From contig CALHMM010000025.1 in NCBI GenBank assembly GCA_938034715.1, positions 1-21,228 on the forward strand: DNA of 21,228 nucleotides, read 5' to 3'. Every line of letters begins with the position of its first letter. The stretch's first letter is position 1. The position numbers and the translations under genes are program-made. This document shows, piece by piece, positions 1 through 5,702 of the stretch. The DNA comes from Minisyncoccota bacterium. Its GTDB lineage: Bacteria > Patescibacteriota > Minisyncoccia > Moranbacterales > GCA-2747515. Under the pieces are notes generated by a model. That model was not told the DNA's origin and searched no databases. It saw only the letters and a program-made list of their open reading frames with translations.

Positions 1-408
1 GCGATTCTGCCATTACTACTTGGCGGAATGGCAAAAAATGCAACTAGTAGTAAGGATGGCGCTGAATCCCTCGTAGGAGCTTTAACAAAAGACCATGATG
101 GAAGCATCTTCGAGAACCTCGACAAACTGCTCGAAGCACCAGAACAGTTCAAAGGCACAAAAATTCTTCACCATATCCTCGGCGAAAAAGAAGGCATGAT
201 GGAACAAGTTATTGCAGATCAACAAGATCTTGCTCCTGAGAAAGTGAAAGGTATGATGACAGTGCTTGCACCACTCGTTATGGGGGCAATTGGGAAAGAG
301 CAAAATGATGGTTCGCTAGGTCTAGATGATTTTATGGAAATGTTCAATCAACAAAAGGCAGTGCAACAAAATATGCAAAGTCCATTGCTCAAGATGCTTG
401 AAGGTTGA
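1..408 (+). CDS. DUF937-like protein, 5' end cut by the window edge
   Basis: The reading frame is open from base 1, before the first ATG at base 28, and gives AILPLLLGGMAKN upstream of and across that ATG. The gene therefore very probably begins outside the window, and the ATG at 28 is an internal Met. The alternation of small and hydrophobic residues (LPLLLGGMAKN, GAESLVGAL, HDGSIFENLDKLL, KILHHILGEK, VKGMMTVLAPLVMGAIGK) matches my memory of the DUF937 family, which are soluble helical proteins of unknown role that carry ALPALLGGLARNA-like and APIVMGALG-like segments. The C-terminal 35 residues are polar and Gln/Met-rich. It ends in TGA. No function can be assigned. The next promoter starts 66 bases downstream, so this is the last gene of its unit. 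Confidence 0.65.
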   Translation, partial: AILPLLLGGMAKNATSSKDGAESLVGALTKDHDGSIFENLDKLLEAPEQFKGTKILHHILGEKEGMMEQVIADQQDLAPEKVKGMMTVLAPLVMGAIGKEQNDGSLGLDDFMEMFNQQKAVQQNMQSPLLKMLEG

Positions 409-474
409 TACTATGGTTGGTAGCATACGCAGGAAAATTGAAATAATAGCAGACCAAAAAAAGAGGAATCAGCC

Positions 475-502
475 TTGACTTTCTCTGTCAGTGTGCTATA
501 CT
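475..502 (+). promoter_or_regulatory. Strong sigma70-type promoter with extended -10
   Basis: TTGACT (475-480), a 16-base spacer and TATACT (497-502), preceded by TGC so that the -10 is also extended (TGCTATACT). The predicted start is near 509, only a few bases before the long hairpin at 512-583. It would drive that hairpin and the small gene at 623-799. Confidence 0.75.
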
Positions 503-511
503 ACTTATATT

Positions 512-583
512 GAAGAAACGGGTTTCTTTGTTTACAGTCACTCTCATGCGAGAATGGTTTTAAACAAAGAACCCGTTTTCTTT
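512..583 (+). promoter_or_regulatory. Long 5' leader hairpin (attenuator or small RNA)
   Basis: Arms 512-534 and 561-583 are complementary over about 23 bases, interrupted only by one- or two-base bulges; the core pairs TCTTTGTTTA with TAAACAAAGA and ACGGGTT with AACCCGT. The 26-base loop holds a second small hairpin (TCTC ATGC GAGA). The distal arm runs into a U-rich stretch (TTTATTTTAATT), so the element has the form of a Rho-independent terminator. Lying immediately after the predicted transcription start, it could be an attenuator for the gene at 623, a self-terminated RNA of about 80 nt, or a 5' stabilising stem. The sequence alone does not decide between these, and I do not recognise a known riboswitch class. 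Confidence 0.6.
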
Positions 584-622
584 ATTTTAATTAATAGCCT
601 TTCAAAGGCCAAAAACAAAAAA

Positions 623-799
623 ATGACTGAAGAAAAATGTGTCTCATGTGGGTGTGCATGTATGCCTGCAAACGTAACAAACAACGATGCTTCTCACACA
701 GAAGAAGAAAATCATGAACAAGAAGCTCAATTTGCTGTTCTTCTAGCCTTGGTTCCAGCGATGACTATGACATTATTTAATATGATGGGACTTCTCTAG
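623..799 (+). CDS. Small Cys-rich membrane protein, 58 aa
   Basis: The longer in-frame ORF beginning at 491 starts inside the promoter and runs through the hairpin arms, so it cannot be the translated form; the ATG at 623 is the first plausible start, preceded by an A-rich stretch without a Shine-Dalgarno. The protein begins with a tight Cys cluster, CVSCGCACMP (Cys6, Cys9, Cys11, Cys13), continues with an acidic, His-containing segment (residues 20-34) and ends in a hydrophobic helix (about 35-58) long enough to cross a membrane. The Cys spacing would suit a metal or iron-sulfur site, or a redox role; this is inference. It has its own promoter and terminator, which supports it as a real gene. 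No family recognised. Confidence 0.55.
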   Translation: MTEEKCVSCGCACMPANVTNNDASHTEEENHEQEAQFAVLLALVPAMTMTLFNMMGLL

Positions 800-832
800 A
801 AAGTTTCTCCGAATAACTTTGTAGAAAACAAG

Positions 833-855
833 AAAACGCCTTTGGCGTTTTTTTG
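833..855 (+). terminator. Intrinsic terminator of the small Cys-rich gene
   Basis: AAAACGCC TTT GGCGTTTT followed by further T: an 8-bp stem with a 3-base loop and a T tract, 33 bases after the stop codon. The A-run on the other side means it may also act on minus-strand transcripts from the HD-domain gene. Confidence 0.85.
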
Positions 856-910
856 TTTGTCGCTAATCAAGAAATAGTATCTGCGAGAAGTGAAGTAAAT
901 GCGTATAAAC

Positions 911-1801
911 TTAAGCGGCAACACTCTTTGATCGCCCTTCTTCAGTATCTCCCATATTATCATGAGAATTCACGTTTTTCATAAGAGTATTCCAGGCTGC
1001 TTTGAAGTCTTGTTTTTTTTGTTCAAATGTTGCCTTGGTCGTTTCTTGAGAGCTGTCTGGTGCAGTATAGTTTCCAACAGAATCAAAAAATGCATGCCAC
1101 AATAATTCCTCCTTCAGTGGGTGATTCATCATAAGCTCCAACTCTTCTTCTTCAAGATTTTCTTTGCCGCGCATGAGTTTATGCATAAGCATGTGATCTG
1201 CTATTAACACAGCAATCTTGTCTGTTTGTTGCTCAGAAAAGTTGAACCTCTGCGCAATCGTCTCGCGAAAGGCTTCCGCGGCTTTTTGTCCATGGTATTT
1301 GAATTTATAGTGACCGATTATGTTATCTGCATGATCAAGGGCTACCTTTTGCGTTTGTTTCTTGCCGATGTCGTGCAAAAGAAGGGACCAAGCCAATTCT
1401 GGGCTTGTTTTATCGAAAAATCCAACTGATTCTTCACTATCAGAGGGATAAATCTCTTCGATAAGATCACTCACCTCTGGTAAGTTGGGTGCTCGTAAGA
1501 CGCGGAGCGTATGACGGAACACATCACCTTCTTTGTGAAACTGTGCTTTATTTCCAGGCACAGTATGGCGGACTTCTCGCAGATCATCAACTTCTTTCAA
1601 AAGTATACGTAAATCTCCGCTTTTAGCTAAAGCGAGAATCTCTTTGTATGCATCAGGACCAGTGAGAATTTCAGTGAGCTTCTCACGATTGTGGTCTTTT
1701 TTTTCATGCAAAGAAATCTGTTCCGCAGAAATCTCAGAAGAGCCATTTTCATGTTTAGTCCATAGTGGATTAGCCGACATCTGTTCAGGAGATAGTTTCA
1801 T
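911..1801 (-). CDS. Stand-alone HD-domain metal-dependent hydrolase
   Basis: A 296-residue protein with the ordered ligands of the HD phosphohydrolase superfamily: FRHTLRVL (His97), LLHDIGK (His143-Asp144), HYKFKYHG (His164, His170), ADHM (His203) and a distal Asp near 240. The FRHT...LLHDIGK...H-x5-HG order is that of the HD module found C-terminal in bacterial CCA-adding enzymes and poly(A) polymerase-like proteins. Here there is no nucleotidyltransferase domain: residues 1-90 are a charged helical segment with no GS/DxD catalytic motif. The likely activity is removal of a phosphate or cleavage of a phosphodiester in a nucleotide or RNA end; the substrate is unknown. The C-terminal 45 residues are polar and probably disordered. 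The start is an ATG without a Shine-Dalgarno, 26 bases from a good extended -10. Confidence 0.8.
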   Translation of the reverse strand: MKLSPEQMSANPLWTKHENGSSEISAEQISLHEKKDHNREKLTEILTGPDAYKEILALAKSGDLRILLKEVDDLREVRHTVPGNKAQFHKEGDVFRHTLRVLRAPNLPEVSDLIEEIYPSDSEESVGFFDKTSPELAWSLLLHDIGKKQTQKVALDHADNIIGHYKFKYHGQKAAEAFRETIAQRFNFSEQQTDKIAVLIADHMLMHKLMRGKENLEEEELELMMNHPLKEELLWHAFFDSVGNYTAPDSSQETTKATFEQKKQDFKAAWNTLMKNVNSHDNMGDTEEGRSKSVAA

Positions 1802-1827
1802 AAGTAGAAATCATAATTACTCATTAA

Positions 1828-1836
1828 AGTATAGCA
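1828..1836 (-). promoter_or_regulatory. Extended -10 promoter for the HD gene
   Basis: Read on the minus strand this is TGCTATACT, an extended -10, placed 26 bases before the start codon of the HD-domain gene. No convincing -35 hexamer lies at the usual distance. The same TGCTATACT occurs on the plus strand for the histidine kinase, so the intergenic region is a divergent promoter pair. Confidence 0.55.
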
Positions 1837-1966
1837 AATAGTTTCAGCGCAATACTAGGATTTACAAAAGTACTTTATAGAAAAGAGGTGGTAAAGCAAA
1901 ATGCTGAGATAGCTATCTTATCATAATCAGAAGTATCAATATCACATAGAATCGCAGTGAAGAACC

Positions 1967-1975
1967 TGCTATACT
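1967..1975 (+). promoter_or_regulatory. Extended -10 promoter for the histidine kinase
   Basis: TGCTATACT 43 bases before the kinase ATG, giving a leader of about 37 nt. The -35 region is not recognisable, so recognition would rest on the extended -10. About 130 bases separate it from the divergent HD-gene promoter. Confidence 0.55.
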
Positions 1976-2018
1976 AAAATCATAAAAACAAATCTCCTAT
2001 AAATATTTTTCCGTATAA

Positions 2019-4904
2019 ATGAAAATTTTAGAGTTACTCCAATCGCGGGCACGAAAAGCATTTGCCTTAGTTGGTGTACGTTCGACGATTGCGATCGTCA
2101 CGATTATCATCACACTATCGGTTCTCATAACAACCTCATATGATCACCTCAATCCTTTTTCAGGTGATATAGGGCCACTCTCAATTCCTGTAGGGGCAGC
2201 ATTTGGGCTATTTCTATGTGGGCTTGGCCTTCTTGTCTTTAAACGATCCAAGAAAGCCTTGACTTTCATCGGAATACTTCTGGTCATCCTTGGTTTTGTA
2301 CAAGTTGTGCTCTCATTTGATTTTCTCTTTCCTGAATTAGGGATACCAACTTCTTACATAACAGTTTTCTGGACCGAAGTATTTACTGCGCTAATCTTTA
2401 TCTTTGTAGGGACACTTTTCATGACGTCAGATGTACGGTTTTTGCGACACGTACATTTTAGTGAAATCATGATGACTTTTATAGTGATGCTTTCAATTTT
2501 TACGATCATAGAATCATCATCTGTAGGTTTCATGTCCCATGTAGATCACTTGCCACTGTTTTACGTAAAATCTCCAATTGTCGTTTGGTTTTTCCTAGGT
2601 ATATGTATCGCATTATTTCATGCGCTACAGTCGTCCGAGAATCTCAAATTAAAAAACTGGGTTGTGATAACCTTGTTCTCACTTGTATTACTTTCAATTA
2701 CAATCGTCTCGGTTCTGTTTGTAGAGCAGGTTTTTAACGATCAAGTAGAGGCAAGTTTCAGAGAAGAAGTCTCAAATACCACAGATTTGATTGAAGCTAG
2801 ATTTGCAATATACGAAAACACACTAGAAGGTGTTAGCGGGCTATTTGCTGCATCTGATACCATCAAAAGGGAACAATGGAAGCAGTATGTTGATTCTCTG
2901 GATATTCAAAACAACTACCCAGGCATACAAGGTGTCGGGTACTCGATATTTGTCTCTCCACAACAACGAGAGGAACATATAGCCTCAATCAAGAATCAAG
3001 GCTTCCCTCAGTATGACATCAAGCCAGAAGGGCAGAGAGATATCTACTCATCCATCATCTATCTCGAACCTTTTGATGATCAAAATAGTCAATCCTTAGG
3101 TTTTGATATGTTCCACGAAAAAACAAGGAGAGCGGCAATGGAATTTGCGCGTGATAGTGGTAGTCCAGCATTATCAGGACCTGTTGCGCTAACACGAAAA
3201 TCTAATGACGAAAGTCAGGCTGGATTTATGGTCTATGTACCGCATTACTCTACACTCTCGCCAGAGAGCTTGCAACAAAGGCGAGAGACAATTATCGGGT
3301 TTGTCTACAGTCCTTTCCAAGCACGTGATTTTATTGAAGGAGCAATTGGCGCTAAAGGACTAACCGATATTAGTTTGAGTATCTACGATGGGAGCACTGA
3401 TCAAGAAAAAAATGAGCTCTATGACGATACAGATCTAAAAGGATTTACACAGGGACAACCACGTTTTAGTCTTGTAGAAGAAATTGAAATAAAAGGCAGG
3501 AAATGGCAATTGGCTTACAATAGTAGCCCGCAGTATGGTATTTCAATCACTTCAAAACTCGTACCACTATTACTATTTATCTCAAGTGTTATTTTCAGCC
3601 TTTTGCTCTCAGTTGCTATTTATGCCCTTGTCCACTCAAAGCAACGCGCACAAGACATCGCTAAGACAATGACTGAAAGCTTCCGACTCCAGCAACGACG
3701 TTTGGACTCTTTTCACACGATCGCAACAATGCCGCAGATTGATCTACCTGAAAGAATAAAAAAGACACTAGAGACAGTGAGGCAAGGACTTGATCTCGAA
3801 AGTGGAATTGTCAGTAATATTAGCAATAGTAACTATACGATCTCACATATCGATTCTCTCGATGACCAGATCAAACAGGGCCAGAACTTTGACATAAGTC
3901 AAACCCTTTGTGCTGCTGCATATGTGCAAGATCGCCCTATATATTATCACAGTAAAGATGGTGATCTCGTGAGTCAAAAAGATATAGCACCACAATTACG
4001 CGCCTCTACGTATATTGGGGTACCAATCTCAACAAACGGACAGCGATATGGAACAGTTTGTTTCTTTGGAAAAAGCCACAGAGCAGAATTCACAGAAGAT
4101 GACCGCACTTTTGTAGTTCTAGCAGCAAATTGGATTGCGCGCCTGATAGAAAACAATCAAATTGACACAGCAAAAAATGAATTCCTCACTCTGGCCTCAC
4201 ATCAACTCCGCACACCACTGTCAATTATTAATTGGTACTCTGAATTACTACAGAATAAAAAATTCGGAGAATTAAATGAAAAACAACAAAAGTACCTCGG
4301 CGAAATCAGAACAGGTAATCATCGTGTGATCAAGCTGGTAAATGAGCTCTTAAATGCCTCACGACTAGACATGGGATCATTTATGGTGGAGCCTGTAGAG
4401 ATCTCTCTTGAAAAAACTCTCACAGAAGTTCACAATCAATACGCGACAACAATTAAAGAAAAGAATATAACATATATACAAGAAATCGAGTCAAAAGCAC
4501 AAATGATTATTTGCGATCAATCAATCATCGATCTAGTTCTAGACAATCTATTTTCAAATGCGGTGAAATATACACCAAAAGGAGGAAAAATGAAGTGTCT
4601 CGTTCGAAGTCAGGGTAACGATCATATCTCAATTGACGTTCTCGATAGTGGAATGGGTATCCCTGAAGAAGAAGAGAAAAGGATATTTTCAAAAATGTAT
4701 CGTGCCACAAATGTCAAAGAAAAAGACACTGACGGCACAGGACTGGGATTGTACATGGTCAAAAAAGCACTCAACGCAATCGAAGGGACAATTCAATTCT
4801 CCTCTACGCAAGATGTTGGCACAACTTTTACAGTAACAATTCCAAGAGAATCAAAAAAACGCGACGGGACGTCGCGCTTAGTCAGTCACGATTCCAAGAA
4901 GTAA
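2019..4904 (+). CDS. Membrane sensor histidine kinase, 7TM-CHASE-GAF-HisKA-HATPase
   Basis: A 961-residue sensor kinase. Seven hydrophobic segments (about 22-40, 56-74, 80-100, 114-134, 148-166, 185-203, 214-236) precede an extracytoplasmic CHASE-type region (about 245-505) with its usual YPGIQGVGYSIFV-like core and an RRAAMEFARDSG segment. One more membrane helix (about 515-538) leads to a GAF-like domain (575-715) and the kinase core: H-box ASHQLRTPLS with phospho-acceptor His728, N-box DNLFSNAVKYTP (842 on), G1 DSGMG (876-880) and G2 GTGLGL (906-911). All catalytic motifs are intact, so it should be active. The ligand is unknown; CHASE domains of other organisms bind small molecules such as cytokinins. 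The last 15 residues (RDGTSRLVSHDSKK) look like a tail forced by the embedded terminator of the convergent gene. The natural partner is the receiver protein whose stop lies 3 bases away on the other strand. Confidence 0.93.
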   Translation: MKILELLQSRARKAFALVGVRSTIAIVTIIITLSVLITTSYDHLNPFSGDIGPLSIPVGAAFGLFLCGLGLLVFKRSKKALTFIGILLVILGFVQVVLSFDFLFPELGIPTSYITVFWTEVFTALIFIFVGTLFMTSDVRFLRHVHFSEIMMTFIVMLSIFTIIESSSVGFMSHVDHLPLFYVKSPIVVWFFLGICIALFHALQSSENLKLKNWVVITLFSLVLLSITIVSVLFVEQVFNDQVEASFREEVSNTTDLIEARFAIYENTLEGVSGLFAASDTIKREQWKQYVDSLDIQNNYPGIQGVGYSIFVSPQQREEHIASIKNQGFPQYDIKPEGQRDIYSSIIYLEPFDDQNSQSLGFDMFHEKTRRAAMEFARDSGSPALSGPVALTRKSNDESQAGFMVYVPHYSTLSPESLQQRRETIIGFVYSPFQARDFIEGAIGAKGLTDISLSIYDGSTDQEKNELYDDTDLKGFTQGQPRFSLVEEIEIKGRKWQLAYNSSPQYGISITSKLVPLLLFISSVIFSLLLSVAIYALVHSKQRAQDIAKTMTESFRLQQRRLDSFHTIATMPQIDLPERIKKTLETVRQGLDLESGIVSNISNSNYTISHIDSLDDQIKQGQNFDISQTLCAAAYVQDRPIYYHSKDGDLVSQKDIAPQLRASTYIGVPISTNGQRYGTVCFFGKSHRAEFTEDDRTFVVLAANWIARLIENNQIDTAKNEFLTLASHQLRTPLSIINWYSELLQNKKFGELNEKQQKYLGEIRTGNHRVIKLVNELLNASRLDMGSFMVEPVEISLEKTLTEVHNQYATTIKEKNITYIQEIESKAQMIICDQSIIDLVLDNLFSNAVKYTPKGGKMKCLVRSQGNDHISIDVLDSGMGIPEEEEKRIFSKMYRATNVKEKDTDGTGLGLYMVKKALNAIEGTIQFSSTQDVGTTFTVTIPRESKKRDGTSRLVSHDSKK
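4853..4876 (-). terminator. Terminator of the response regulator, inside the kinase gene
   Basis: Read on the minus strand, CGCGACG TCC CGTCGCG (7-bp perfect stem) followed by seven T. It lies 32 bases past the regulator's stop codon and wholly within the last 18 codons of the histidine kinase, so the same bases are both coding (plus) and terminating (minus). On the plus strand the A-run precedes the hairpin, so it would not stop kinase transcription. Confidence 0.8.
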
Positions 4905-4907
4905 TGA

Positions 4908-5276
4908 TCAAATAAGGATTTTGTTGATCACCTCAAGAATATCATCCAAAGCATAGTCGGACTTGATAAAGTAGTGTAGCGCACCTCCCTTAAGTGCCTT
5001 CGAGATTGTCTCAAAGTCACCTTTGTTTGTAAGTGCGATAACATGTGGCTTCTTCTTAGGCTCTGGAAATTTGTTAATCTCATCAATAACCTCTATACCA
5101 CTCATTACGGGCATCTGAATGTCTAATAAGATAAGGTCTACGTCATGATCCTCGATCGTCTGTAAACATTCCGCACCGTTTTTTGCCTGAAGAATATTGA
5201 AGTTTTCAAGTGATAAAGACTCATAGAGAGCTTCACGTAATGGCTTCTCGTCATCGACAATTAAAATCGTCTTCAT
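4908..5276 (-). CDS. Single-domain response regulator (receiver only)
   Basis: 122 residues forming one complete receiver domain and nothing else. The acidic pocket is Asp8-Asp9 (ILIVDDE), the phospho-acceptor Asp52 (ILLDIQMP), the switch Thr83 (VIALTN) and the conserved Lys105 (YFIKSD). Such CheY- or Spo0F-like proteins signal by protein contact or relay phosphate, not by binding DNA. It converges on the histidine kinase with a 3-base gap between stop codons, so the pair is probably cognate but transcribed from separate promoters. The output partner is not in the window. The start ATG has no Shine-Dalgarno; it is the only Met that keeps the beta1 strand (TILIVDDE). Confidence 0.93.
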   Translation of the reverse strand: MKTILIVDDEKPLREALYESLSLENFNILQAKNGAECLQTIEDHDVDLILLDIQMPVMSGIEVIDEINKFPEPKKKPHVIALTNKGDFETISKALKGGALHYFIKSDYALDDILEVINKILI

Positions 5277-5328
5277 ATTTTTCTAAAATTAAAGCAAGTC
5301 TGATAGCAAGGATAAATACTACCCCCAT

Positions 5329-5337
5329 ATTGTAGCA
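5329..5337 (-). promoter_or_regulatory. Extended -10 promoter for the response regulator
   Basis: On the minus strand TGCTACAAT, a one-base variant of the TGCTATAMT element seen elsewhere in the window, 52 bases upstream of the regulator's start codon. No good -35 at the standard distance. Confidence 0.5.
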
Positions 5338-5633
5338 TAAACAATCTAAGCAAAATGATCTGCGGGGTGGGATTGTGAATACAACTGCAGTAAAATAGTT
5401 GCTCCCCACATGTCGTTCAGAGTGGACCAATGAAAAGGTGAATGTGGCAAGTGCAACTGGAGGGCAAATGGTCCGCAAACATCGAATCTCATAAAAAAGT
5501 TATCCACTGCTCCAAAAGAAAAGGTCCTACGAAAACAACGGCAAATGCACACTTAAAAGCAGAACATGAAAAATGCAGTCAATCTAAACGACAAAAAAGT
5601 CAAAAATCTCTGGCGATCCCATCAAAAGTCGTG

Positions 5634-5644
5634 TACAATATACT
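5634..5644 (+). promoter_or_regulatory. Possible promoter for the GH16-like gene
   Basis: Two overlapping -10-like hexamers, TACAAT (5634-5639) and TATACT (5639-5644), lie about 60 bases before the ATG at 5703 and lead into an A-rich stretch. There is no clear -35 and no TGn extension, so this is a weak call made mainly from position. Confidence 0.35.
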
Positions 5645-5702
5645 CATAATAAAAACAAAAACACTAAGTCGGAAAGTAAATAAAATAAAAAGTTAGAACA
5701 AT

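Larger units (their letters stand above)
5277..5702. other. 426-nt gap without a convincing gene; contains a hairpin
   Basis: It lies between the divergent response regulator and the GH16-like gene. It holds the regulator's promoter near 5329-5337, a possible plus-strand promoter at 5634-5644, and an imperfect two-part hairpin at 5361-5410 (TGCGGGG with CCCCACA outside, one mismatch; CAACT with AGTTG inside). A 6-bp inverted pair (GGACCA/TGGTCC) follows between about 5415 and 5475. An 84-codon ORF at 5442-5696 is Lys/Ser/Gln-rich, lacks a start signal and resembles no protein I know. The 3' half is very A-rich, like other leaders here. I recognise no tRNA, tmRNA, RNase P or SRP RNA. Confidence 0.4.

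Noticed and set aside
491..622. N-terminal extension of the small Cys-rich protein (102-residue form)
   Set aside because: It would start within the -10 region of the promoter and run through both arms of the leader hairpin, upstream of the transcript start.
5442..5696. 84-codon plus-strand ORF
   Set aside because: Lys/Ser/Gln-rich sequence with no start signal or family resemblance, overlapping inverted repeats and the A-rich leader and probable promoter of the next gene.
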